64,000 nucleotides of DNA, from the NCBI GenBank assembly GCA_947454235.1, contig CANGIY010000012.1, positions 49,112-113,111 of the forward strand. The letters are read 5' to 3'. Below are positions 17,828-25,781 of this stretch, in pieces (within the stretch, counting starts at the first letter, position 1; every line of letters starts with the position of its first letter). The translations under genes were made by a program, and so were the position numbers. This DNA is from Chitinophagaceae bacterium (GTDB lineage: Bacteria; Bacteroidota; Bacteroidia; Chitinophagales; Chitinophagaceae). The notes below the pieces were generated by a model, which saw nothing but the letters and a program-made list of their open reading frames with translations, was not told the DNA's origin and made no database searches.

Positions 17828-18949
17828 TTATATTCCTACCATCAATGGCATAAGAAGCGTAAGGATTTTCTCTCCATCAACTTCCTCAGTTGGTTTGAAA
17901 ATTCCTGCGCGTGTAGGGCTGCTTAATTCAACGACTACCTCATCTCCTTCAAGGTTATTAATCAGCTCAACCATTAGCTTAGCATTGAAAGCAATCTTCA
18001 TGTCATCACCAGTGTATTGGCAACTTAAAGCTTCCTTACCCTCGTAAGAGAAATCAATATCCTGTGCGCTAATCTCAAGGGCATTGCCGTTGATTTCTAA
18101 AACTACTTGATTGGTTGTTTTGTTTGCGAAAATACTAACCCTTCTAAGTGCTGAAATAAAATCAGACCTGTTGATTACCAATTTGTAAGGATTTTCAGCC
18201 GGTATTACAGCTCTATAGTCAGGGAAACGAGCATCAATCAAGCGACAGCTCATTGTAAAATGACCGCCCGATACGAACATGTGGCTGTTGTTGTAAGCAA
18301 CCTGTAGTTCGGTATTATCAGATGGTAAAATGCTTTTTAATTGTTGTAAAGGTTTTTTAGGCACCACAAAACCCGACTCCTCAGGGCATTCAATGTCAGT
18401 GCGAGTAAATTGAACCAAACGATGCGCATCGGTAGATACAAACGTCAGCGAGTCTTTTTTCATTTCGAAATAAACACCCGTCATTGCCGGACGTAAGGTA
18501 TCAGAACTTACAGCAAATAGCGTTTTATTGATGCTTTCAAGCAATGCAATTGATGGCATATTAAATACTGAAGTATCTACAGGAGCCGGTTCTTTAGGGA
18601 AATCGTCAGCACGTTCACCACCTATTCTGTAAGCACCTACGTCACTCGACATCATAACAGTGAGTTCGTTCTCGTTTACCGTAAACACAACCGGTTGCTC
18701 CGGTAAGTTCTTTAGGTAATCAATCAAGATTTTTGAAGGAATGCAAATACTGCCTCTTCCTTCAGCGTCGTTGATGTTCAACTGAACCTTCATCATTGTT
18801 TCGAGGTCGGTTGCAGTTATGGTAAGTGTATTGCCTTCAAGTTCAAAAAGGAAATCTTCAAGCACAGAGAGCACAGCATTAGAACTAATGACACCACTCA
18901 CCTGTTGAAGGCTTTTAAGTAAAGATGTAGAAGAAACGATAAAACGCAT
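17828..18949 (-). CDS. dnaN: DNA polymerase III subunit beta (sliding clamp)
   Basis: A 373-residue beta clamp that encircles DNA and tethers the replicative polymerase. The start is the ATG at 18949 (MRFIVSSTSLLKSLQQVSGV); the seven extra residues of the track ORF are upstream sequence. Three clamp domains are visible: N-terminal (about 1-120), central (TLRPAMTGVYFEMKKDSLTFVSTDAHRLV) and C-terminal (ending GEKILTLLMPLMVGI, the usual LLMP-M peptide-binding end). A -7 box TATCTTTG lies at 18968-18975 on the minus strand. dnaA and recF are not nearby, a common arrangement in this phylum. Confidence 0.96.
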   Translation of the reverse strand: MRFIVSSTSLLKSLQQVSGVISSNAVLSVLEDFLFELEGNTLTITATDLETMMKVQLNINDAEGRGSICIPSKILIDYLKNLPEQPVVFTVNENELTVMMSSDVGAYRIGGERADDFPKEPAPVDTSVFNMPSIALLESINKTLFAVSSDTLRPAMTGVYFEMKKDSLTFVSTDAHRLVQFTRTDIECPEESGFVVPKKPLQQLKSILPSDNTELQVAYNNSHMFVSGGHFTMSCRLIDARFPDYRAVIPAENPYKLVINRSDFISALRRVSIFANKTTNQVVLEINGNALEISAQDIDFSYEGKEALSCQYTGDDMKIAFNAKLMVELINNLEGDEVVVELSSPTRAGIFKPTEEVDGEKILTLLMPLMVGI

Positions 18950-18967
18950 GAAAATACTAGTTTCCAA

Positions 18968-18975
18968 CAAAGATA
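18968..18975 (-). promoter_or_regulatory. -7 box of dnaN
   Basis: TATCTTTG on the minus strand, an exact TAnnTTTG match 18 bases upstream of ATG 18949. It also rules out the longer ORF start at 18970, which would lie inside the box. Confidence 0.6.
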
Positions 18976-19108
18976 GTCATCTTAAATCAGTGCGTATTTT
19001 CAAGGTGCCAAATGTGGAAAAATCGGGCTTTTTCGCAACTTTTACCTCTTTTTTGTGAATAAGGCGTACAAAAACAAACTGGTTTTACACAAAAGGACAA
19101 AACAAATT

Positions 19109-20494
19109 TTAAGTTGTAGTTGTTACTTCATTGCCCCTGTTGAAATAAAGTTTAAGTACTCTGGTGACTACCAACATAATTAGGTAATTAGAGAACAACG
19201 TAATGACGATTTGAAGATCAGCCCCAATATTAAGTACTACGGTGAATATGAAGCCTCCAAAAAGGATACCGATGATATTTGTAGCGCCTGAATAGAACTC
19301 TACTGCATTCCAGAACAGGGAAAGAATGCAACCATAAAGTGTACAAAGTAAAATTACACCAAACCATCCAAAGTCAACATATCCTTCTCCCGGAATTGTG
19401 ATATTGATTGAATTTGAAGAACGACCACCACCCAAATCTTCACCCATTCCTATAGAACCTGCAAACCACTGACCGATGACAATTTGTGGCTTGTCGGGCC
19501 AAAAGACCCTTGGAATCAACGCCACCAAAAGTGGTGCCGAAACTGCACCATCGTAAAAACCGTGTAGCTTGGTTAGATTAATTGCATTCGTGAGCTGTAC
19601 AAGGTTTGACGATCTTTCCAATACCCCTTGGTTCTCTTCTTTTTCAGCGAACACGTCAACAGCTTCTTCCTTGTCGTCAAAGTACTTCTTCTCAATGATA
19701 TTGATAAAGGTCACATTACCTTTCTCACCACGCGCTCTATTTTTACCCAATATCCCGAAAATCGTGAAAAATATTCCAAACAACAAAACAGCAGGTATCA
19801 CACGGTAACTAAAAACAAACTTGATATGTCCCTTACCCACGAAATAACCCACGAAAAAGATTACTGAGGGCAAGATAAGCTCTGCACGAAGAAAGGAATG
19901 ATATAGTGAGTTAATTGTTTGGACAATACCCAAAATAACTCCGTATGTAAGGAAGCGTCTGCTGTTTTCTGCAGCACCCAACCGCGAGTAAAACAAAATT
20001 CCAATGATACCAAGTACCTGAACAACTCGCGCAATAGACCCAAGCGAATAAAGTAAAGTAAGAATCAATTCGTTAAAAACCGCCAAGAACAAAACATAGT
20101 AGAACAGTTTATTTGCCGTATCGTGGGAAATCTCATACTTAATAGACGGCAGATATTGCTTCTTAGAGAACATTTGAAAGCCTATAAACATAAATGCACT
20201 TCCAATAGCCATGATATTTACTGCCTCGTCAATATGTCTTGTAACTAAATACCTTCCCAGTCTGAAATCAATCGAAGCCATTTTTAATTGCACTTCGGCA
20301 TTACCTATGGAGGCAATAATAACGGCAATGTAAAGAATGAAAATCGGAGTAATAAAATTCTTGGCTTTATTGAACTCAACCAAAATACCAAGCACACAAT
20401 GTACCACCAATGCAGCATCTATTGCAATGGCACCTGCATCGAAAATATTACCTAACGCGAGGTAAATAATAATGAAAATAATGTGAAGTACCAT
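19109..20494 (-). CDS. O-antigen/oligosaccharide polymerase-like membrane protein
   Basis: A 461-residue protein with 10-12 membrane helices and one large hydrophilic loop (about 265-370, DKEEAVDVFAEKEENQGVLERSSNL ... GGGRSSNSINITIPGEGYVDFG). That layout, and the segment FWPDKPQIVIGQWFA before GEGYVDFGWFGV, match the Wzy-like/oligosaccharide repeat unit polymerase families. It would polymerise surface polysaccharide repeat units at the periplasmic face of the inner membrane. No other capsule gene is adjacent, so the assignment is moderate. A -7 box TATATTTG lies at 20524-20531 on the minus strand. Confidence 0.72.
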   Translation of the reverse strand: MVLHIIFIIIYLALGNIFDAGAIAIDAALVVHCVLGILVEFNKAKNFITPIFILYIAVIIASIGNAEVQLKMASIDFRLGRYLVTRHIDEAVNIMAIGSAFMFIGFQMFSKKQYLPSIKYEISHDTANKLFYYVLFLAVFNELILTLLYSLGSIARVVQVLGIIGILFYSRLGAAENSRRFLTYGVILGIVQTINSLYHSFLRAELILPSVIFFVGYFVGKGHIKFVFSYRVIPAVLLFGIFFTIFGILGKNRARGEKGNVTFINIIEKKYFDDKEEAVDVFAEKEENQGVLERSSNLVQLTNAINLTKLHGFYDGAVSAPLLVALIPRVFWPDKPQIVIGQWFAGSIGMGEDLGGGRSSNSINITIPGEGYVDFGWFGVILLCTLYGCILSLFWNAVEFYSGATNIIGILFGGFIFTVVLNIGADLQIVITLFSNYLIMLVVTRVLKLYFNRGNEVTTTT

Positions 20495-20665
20495 TCGCTG
20501 CGCTACCTTCCGAAATTATGCTTCAAATATAAGACTAAATTTGCGGAGTAAGGAGATTCGTCCTGAACGGACAATTCCAACCGACCCTCAACCAACAGTT
20601 TTCAATTTATTAACAGAGGAATACTTACTTTTACCTCGTTCTTTCCCGCAACAGGACAGGTAAAA

Positions 20666-22204
20666 ATGGCAATCTTAGGCAATTTAATCGCGAGATCACT
20701 CAAACTCAGAAAAAAGTTCCGTTTACCGGTAGCCGCTCCCGAAACATACCAAAAAAACACGCTCAGGCAATTGCTTGACCGCGGACAGTACACAGCTTTC
20801 GGTAAGCACTACGGGTTTGCCAATAACCTTTTAAGTCAGCAATTTGATCTTGTTGCCGCGTTCAGAAAAACTGTTCCCGTACATACTTACAACGACATGT
20901 ACAACCAGTGGTGGCACAGATGCATGCAAGGTGAAGAGAATGTATGCTGGCCCGGAAAAGTGAAATATTTTGCGCTAAGCTCAGGAACTTCAGAGGCTGC
21001 GAGCAAACACATACCTGTAACTCAGGATATGATCAAAAGCATTAAGAAAGTGGGCTTCAAGCAGTTGTACAGTATGGCCAACTACAAAATACCACCTGTG
21101 GTGTTTGAAAAGGGTATATTGATGCTAGGTGGCACTACTTCACTTTTTGAAAAAGGAGAATACTACGAAGGCGATATGAGCGGCATAAGTGCCAAGAACA
21201 TGCCAAGGTGGGTTTCTTCTTTGCTGTACAAACCAGGCAAAAAAATATCAAAACGCCCAAGATGGGAAGACCGCATTAAACTTATAGTTGAAAAAGCCCC
21301 TCACTGGGATGTGGGAATAGTATGTGGCGTACCTGCATGGGTACAAATTGTACTTGAACGTGTGGTTGAATACCACAAGCTCGATAACATTCACCAGATA
21401 TGGCCTAACTTGGGTGTATATATTCACGGTGGCGTGGCAATGGAACCCTACAGAGAAAGTTTCAAGAAACTTCTTGGTCCAAAAATGACTTACATTGAAA
21501 CTTACATGGCTTCAGAAGGGTCGTTTGGATTTCAGGCGAGACCTGGTGGGGGTATCAAATTGGTACTGAATGTCGGCGTTTTCTTTGAGTTTGTTCCTTT
21601 CACTTCTGAAAACTTTGATGACGAAGGAAACATAAAACCAAACCCTCAAACAGTATTGGTGCATGAAGTAAAGGCGAACACTGAATATGCTGTTTTGCTG
21701 AGCACTTGTTCGGGCGCATGGCGGTACCTGATTGGCGATGTCATTAAGTTTACCAATGCTGCTGAATACGAAATCATTATTGTTGGCAGAACGAAACAGT
21801 TCCTGAGTATGTGCGGTGAACACCTTTCTGTTGACAACATGAACAAAGCTGTGCAGGTAGTTAGTGAAAAAATGAATATTGCTATTCGCGAGTTTACTGT
21901 TTGTGGCGAAATGTTGGAAAGCGGTAGGTTTGCACACCGCTGGTATGTTGGCTGCGACGAGCCCAATGTTGACGAACAACAAATTCGTTCTTTGCTTGAC
22001 AAAACGTTGTGTTCGCTCAACGACGACTACGAGGTTGAACGTACATCAGCACTCACCGAAGTTTCGGTGACGGTTTTGAAAGGCGCTACATTTATAGACT
22101 ACCTGAAGCACATGGGTAAGTATGGAGCAATGAACAAATTCCCTCGTGTTATGAAAGGGAAAGCCATGCAAGACTGGAAGGACTATATTGCTCAAAAACA
22201 GTAG
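20666..22204 (+). CDS. GH3-like acyl-adenylate-forming enzyme
   Basis: A 512-residue protein of the GH3 auxin-responsive promoter family, which in plants conjugates amino acids to acyl acids through an adenylate. Family features are LSSGTSEAASKHIPVT (about 110-125, the P-loop-like phosphate motif), a central TYMASEGSFGFQ segment (adenine-binding motif), YRYLIGDVIKFTN-like WRYLIGDVIKF and the C-terminal FPRVMKGKAMQDW. Bacterial members are common in Bacteroidota and their substrate is unknown. Length is normal. It is divergent from the polymerase-like gene and convergent with the NlpC-like gene ten bases away. Confidence 0.88.
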   Translation: MAILGNLIARSLKLRKKFRLPVAAPETYQKNTLRQLLDRGQYTAFGKHYGFANNLLSQQFDLVAAFRKTVPVHTYNDMYNQWWHRCMQGEENVCWPGKVKYFALSSGTSEAASKHIPVTQDMIKSIKKVGFKQLYSMANYKIPPVVFEKGILMLGGTTSLFEKGEYYEGDMSGISAKNMPRWVSSLLYKPGKKISKRPRWEDRIKLIVEKAPHWDVGIVCGVPAWVQIVLERVVEYHKLDNIHQIWPNLGVYIHGGVAMEPYRESFKKLLGPKMTYIETYMASEGSFGFQARPGGGIKLVLNVGVFFEFVPFTSENFDDEGNIKPNPQTVLVHEVKANTEYAVLLSTCSGAWRYLIGDVIKFTNAAEYEIIIVGRTKQFLSMCGEHLSVDNMNKAVQVVSEKMNIAIREFTVCGEMLESGRFAHRWYVGCDEPNVDEQQIRSLLDKTLCSLNDDYEVERTSALTEVSVTVLKGATFIDYLKHMGKYGAMNKFPRVMKGKAMQDWKDYIAQKQ

Positions 22205-22213
22205 CAAATAATA

Positions 22214-23089
22214 TTATCGAGGTATTCCCCTGCCAACAGCCAATGTACCTAGCAAGTCGGTTTTAGAGAGTGTTGTTGCGATAGGCTTAACGTACAGCAA
22301 TACAAAGTTTTCGTTGAACTGAAACCCAACGGGTGCGCCATTCATATCGGTAATCACCAATACTGTGCCCCTGCCTACACCAGTGGCTCCGTTCACTCGG
22401 GTATCCTGATAATGCAATACGTTGGATGAATCATACACCGTTACTGCAAAAAAGCGATTGCTGCCTGTAAACTCATTAAGATGAGTGGGCCATGCCTGCG
22501 ACTGCTGTCCACGAGTAAGCTCCTCAATACTATACACCGTCATTACATGCCCTGTATCGGTATTACCCGGAGGAAGGCTGTAAGCCAATATATCGCCCGG
22601 CTGAACATTGGACAAGCTACCTGATGCTGCGCTTGATGACTGATAAGCAATTGGCTGCCAAAGTGAATTAGTACGGTTCATTCCGGTGTCAGCGCCGGTA
22701 AAGTAGTTGGCAAAATCCATCGCACTTGGAAATGGCTGAGGGTGCGTAGGTGTTTTAAAGCTCACCAATTGCCCATCTACCATCACCAGATTTGCGTAGA
22801 GGCTTTGATGACCTTGCACCCTAACACAACTCAGTACGCGGGCTGTAAACCCTGAGCAGTCGGTAGCGGCATTGTACGGACCATTTGGTGAGTTGTAACC
22901 AACTATTGGACCGCCGGCAGCCCAAACATCATCGACCACACCATATTCATTTTGAAGTTGCGTTGCTGAGTACAACGAATAAGCGTATTCGTTTTGTGCA
23001 CCGCCCGTTGTAGTTATAAAAGGGGCAGCAATGGCATTAGCAGCATCAAGTATTGTGTTGTATTGAGTGGTATTGTAACTGGCAGACAT
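22214..23089 (-). CDS. NlpC/P60- or CHAP-like cysteine peptidase-fold protein
   Basis: A 291-residue protein. A papain-like catalytic pair is visible: TDCSGFTARVLS (Cys, about 77-88) and GHVMTVYSIEEL (His, about 190-200), preceded by QPGDILAY, the usual strand before the His in NlpC/P60 and CHAP domains. It has no signal peptide, so its substrate (peptidoglycan peptide or another amide) and location are uncertain. The track start is TTG 23095; ATG 23089 two codons later is more natural. It lies downstream of the L,D-transpeptidase gene on the same strand. Confidence 0.65.
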   Translation of the reverse strand: MSASYNTTQYNTILDAANAIAAPFITTTGGAQNEYAYSLYSATQLQNEYGVVDDVWAAGGPIVGYNSPNGPYNAATDCSGFTARVLSCVRVQGHQSLYANLVMVDGQLVSFKTPTHPQPFPSAMDFANYFTGADTGMNRTNSLWQPIAYQSSSAASGSLSNVQPGDILAYSLPPGNTDTGHVMTVYSIEELTRGQQSQAWPTHLNEFTGSNRFFAVTVYDSSNVLHYQDTRVNGATGVGRGTVLVITDMNGAPVGFQFNENFVLLYVKPIATTLSKTDLLGTLAVGRGIPR

Positions 23090-23197
23090 AGTCAATTTTT
23101 AGCGACATAAAACTATTCAAACTTTGAATATCGCTATAGATTTTTTTTGTTATTATCCAAGTGTACTACAACTTGCAGCAATTTCATTTACAATGGC

Positions 23198-23746
23198 TTA
23201 TGGCATTATCACTATTGGAGTGCCCACCTTGCAATGGATGTACAATTCGTCTACTTCATCGTTTTTAAGGGCAATGCAACCCAATGTCCAGTCGGCGGCG
23301 ATTCTTGCCAGCTTTTCCTTGGCCCAGTTATTAGGCAAGCCATGAATTTTCACGTCGCCGCCAGTATGCTTACCTGCCTTGCGGGCAAACTCAATATCGC
23401 GCTTTGAAGGGTATGAGATTCCCAGCGACTTGTGATAGCCGCTACCCGGGTTTTTACCGTCAATATGGTAGGTACCTTCGGGTGTTTTGTTATCGCCCTC
23501 AAAATGTTTTGGACCAACAGGGTGCCCACCCAGACTTATATGATAGGTTTTCAGTAGCCTGCGGTGGCTAAACACTGCCATTTTGCGTTCCTTTTTCCAA
23601 ACAGCTATGCTGTCGATATCGGTTTGTAGGGGTGGCTGTTTGACGATTTTTACGCCCGTACGCGGCCACAACCTACCCCACGATGCCATTGCAACACAAA
23701 GAACTACAATGATGGAGGCGCTTAAAATCACATACTTTTTTTTCAT
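23198..23746 (-). CDS. L,D-transpeptidase family (YkuD) protein
   Basis: A 182-residue protein with an N-terminal membrane anchor or signal (about 5-22, VILSASIIVVLCVAMAS) and a YkuD domain. The domain opens with KKERKMAVFSHRRLLKTYHISLG and holds the catalytic pair in KIHGLPNN (His) and ADWTLGCIALKN (Cys). The variant TLGC-IAL replaces the common SHGC-IRL, as in the YafK/ErfK-like branch. It should act in the periplasm on peptidoglycan cross-links or attach partners to the wall. A cell-wall pairing with the NlpC-like gene downstream is plausible. Confidence 0.85.
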   Translation of the reverse strand: MKKKYVILSASIIVVLCVAMASWGRLWPRTGVKIVKQPPLQTDIDSIAVWKKERKMAVFSHRRLLKTYHISLGGHPVGPKHFEGDNKTPEGTYHIDGKNPGSGYHKSLGISYPSKRDIEFARKAGKHTGGDVKIHGLPNNWAKEKLARIAADWTLGCIALKNDEVDELYIHCKVGTPIVIMP

Positions 23747-24014
23747 GATGGCTGTTGAAGTAACCGCTACGGTTTTTTAGGAATTGCTTTGCATAAAAAT
23801 ACTGAATTTTGATTGGCTGAATATTTAAAATATTGATAAAAAGCTAAGTGAAGATGACAAAATAAATGTCACCATTTCAACCATTCTGTTCCATTTCTGC
23901 GTCGTTGCAAAAGTCCTTATTCCGAATACTTTCGGAACTCGGATTTTGCGCCTAGTAAAAAAGAAACATAATAATTAAACTAGATGAAATTTATTTTGTC
24001 AACTTCATTAACCT

Positions 24015-24437
24015 ATGGAACGCCGCGATTACGTACAAAGACAAATTGACCTGCTGGGGCTTGTATTGGCAAAAATGCTGGCGAAACTCACAGGGGCGCC
24101 CGATAACTTTGACATCAATGAAGTATTCAATCAGCAGGCACCGTTACCCACCGGCACTACCTTGCCGCCGCTCGATGAAATCGTAAACACTCCTACTCAC
24201 TTGCTCGCATCAATGTTAGAATCAAAGTACGGCTTCAAAAATGAACATTTGTGGCAGAATGCCGATATCTTGTTTGCATGTGCCTCAAAAATAGAGCGCA
24301 GTGATGTAGACCGAAGCCAGCTTTTGTATCTGAGAAGCCTGAGCATTTACGAGCACTTACTCACGAGTTCAAAAACATTTGACCTTGGGTTGCTAAAAAA
24401 GGTCAATAACCTGAAAGCAACGCTGATTAATAACTAA
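24015..24437 (+). CDS. Hypothetical protein
   Basis: A 140-residue soluble protein, mostly helical, beginning MERRDYVQRQIDLLGLVLAKMLAKL. It shows a weak resemblance to the small helical DUF6483-type proteins, with a C-terminal helical-repeat-like part (RSQLLYLRSLSIYEHLLTS). No catalytic motif is seen. It is convergent with the 24441 gene, with three bases between the stops. The 268-base gap upstream (23747-24014) is AT-rich and holds a small TCCGAA/TTCGGA inverted repeat near 23914 but no gene. Confidence 0.65.
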   Translation: MERRDYVQRQIDLLGLVLAKMLAKLTGAPDNFDINEVFNQQAPLPTGTTLPPLDEIVNTPTHLLASMLESKYGFKNEHLWQNADILFACASKIERSDVDRSQLLYLRSLSIYEHLLTSSKTFDLGLLKKVNNLKATLINN

Positions 24438-24440
24438 ACA

Positions 24441-25325
24441 CTATTTCAGTTTCCTGAACCATTGCGCCATAGGTATAGGCACTTGAGAAGTACCGTTGAT
24501 TGTTGATACAGCCATGTAACCAAACTGAAACGCTGACCTATTGGAACTTTGAATGCGTAAACCGGGAAGGAATAAACCTGCATAGTCGTTGTCGCTTTTG
24601 TTGCCCGGCAAAATGAACGAGTCGAAAACAATGCTCACTTTTTTGCTGAGGTGTAACATACCTGCGGCAGAGTAAATCATTCTGCCACCACTGTTTGTTC
24701 CGGTATTTACATATCCGTAACCACCTGAAAAGGTAATGTTGTTGCGCCTGTCGCCATAAGTAAGCGCGCCAAACGGAAGTGCAAGTTTAAATTCGGGGAA
24801 GACCCATAACCCTGTTCCGGCAACTACGCCTACGCCCAGGTTAAGGTCTTTAGCCAGCGGGATACTCACTTTGATATCTCCCAAAAGAGGCGCACCAATC
24901 CACGTTGCCATTAAACCGATGGTCAATTGGTCGGAAACAGCATACTGCACATCAGGACCAAACCAGTTCCAGCGAATGTATGTTTGTCCTGCCTCAGCCG
25001 GCAAACCATTGGTTGACATAAAATAACGGGTTGCAAAAGCGTTGTCTTCAAGGTGGGCTGAATCAATTTCCTCCTGATTTGATGGCACCTCATTAATTGT
25101 CTGAATTTGAAGTTTTGGAATAGTAATATCTCCAAGCGCCTTTGTGTGAATAATGATATCTCCACCAGCCAGTCTAATCATTTTCCCTGTGTATGTGGAA
25201 TTGTCTTTTAATATCACTTCAAATGTTTTGCCTAATGAAGAACTGTCGATTCTTGCCTGAGCGCCGGCTTTTAAGCCCGTAAACATGAGTAGAAAAGTTG
25301 CTACTGCTAAAAGAATGTGTTTCAT
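24441..25325 (-). CDS. Outer-membrane-type beta-barrel hypothetical protein
   Basis: The start is ATG 25325 (MKHILLAVATFLLMFTGLKAGAQA, a signal peptide), not the ORF start at 25355. The 294-residue protein has a small beta domain after the signal (TFEVILKDNSTYTGKMIRLAGGDIIIHTKALGDITIPKLQIQ, resembling an Sm-like/SH3 repeat) and then alternating strands of outer-membrane barrel type (TYGDRRNNITFSGGYGYVNTG, AFQFGYMAVSTING). Function unknown. Its promoter (TAGTTTTG, 25353-25360) carries two upstream CRP/FNR-like palindromes, so it is probably under control of a CRP/FNR family regulator. Confidence 0.72.
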   Translation of the reverse strand: MKHILLAVATFLLMFTGLKAGAQARIDSSSLGKTFEVILKDNSTYTGKMIRLAGGDIIIHTKALGDITIPKLQIQTINEVPSNQEEIDSAHLEDNAFATRYFMSTNGLPAEAGQTYIRWNWFGPDVQYAVSDQLTIGLMATWIGAPLLGDIKVSIPLAKDLNLGVGVVAGTGLWVFPEFKLALPFGALTYGDRRNNITFSGGYGYVNTGTNSGGRMIYSAAGMLHLSKKVSIVFDSFILPGNKSDNDYAGLFLPGLRIQSSNRSAFQFGYMAVSTINGTSQVPIPMAQWFRKLK

Positions 25326-25352
25326 ATCGCTTGTTTTATTTCGATGATGAAA

Positions 25353-25360
25353 CAAAACTA
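25353..25360 (-). promoter_or_regulatory. -7 box of the 24441 gene
   Basis: On the minus strand this reads TAGTTTTG, an exact TAnnTTTG match. No good -33 element is seen, as expected for an activator-dependent promoter. Confidence 0.55.
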
Positions 25361-25382
25361 GAACGCCCCCACCTCATTGTTC

Positions 25383-25396
25383 TTGACATAAGTCAA
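25383..25396. promoter_or_regulatory. CRP/FNR-like operator, proximal copy
   Basis: TTGACATAAGTCAA is a perfect 5-4-5 palindrome and matches the TTGA-N6-TCAA pattern of FNR/FixK/DNR-type sites. Its centre is 36.5 bp upstream of the last base of the -7 box, which corresponds to about -41 relative to the expected start, the class II activator position. Confidence 0.6.
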
Positions 25397-25430
25397 TTAG
25401 CATTTTTAGCCTCTTGGAATGGGGTATTAC

Positions 25431-25444
25431 TTGACTTTTGTCAA
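25431..25444. promoter_or_regulatory. CRP/FNR-like operator, distal copy
   Basis: TTGACTTTTGTCAA, also a perfect 5-4-5 palindrome with the same half-sites, centred 48 bp upstream of the proximal copy (about -89). The remainder of the gene-free stretch 25356-25731 is AT-rich and shows nothing else. Confidence 0.55.
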
Positions 25445-25731
25445 TTGGGGGGCTGATTGCACCAATATCATTGCAAACTTCATATTAATTGATTATTATT
25501 GCTTATTGATACTATTCTCGCACTTTCAAAGAGATTTATATGAGTGAATTAGCAATAAAATTGGTAAAAGAACATTTAGTGTATTTATACCTAAGAATTT
25601 CAACTACATCGTCTAATCAAACACCATCAATATGACTTACTGCGATAGATCTATTTTGTACTTTCTTCGTTGTAAGCTTACTACAACTAGAATATTTCCA
25701 GTTTTGTCGGTTAGTCAAATAAATATTTATG

Positions 25732-25762
25732 TTGCTTTTTAATGTGAACATGATTATGTTTG
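25732..25762 (+). promoter_or_regulatory. Promoter of the SIR2-TIR/nSTAND operon
   Basis: TTG (25732-25734) and TATGTTTG (25755-25762) match the Bacteroidota -33/-7 pattern exactly with a 20-bp spacer. Transcription would start near 25767, leaving a leader of about 15 bases before ATG 25782. No comparable promoter is seen inside the operon. Confidence 0.7.
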
Positions 25763-25781
25763 CTACAATTATTTATATATT

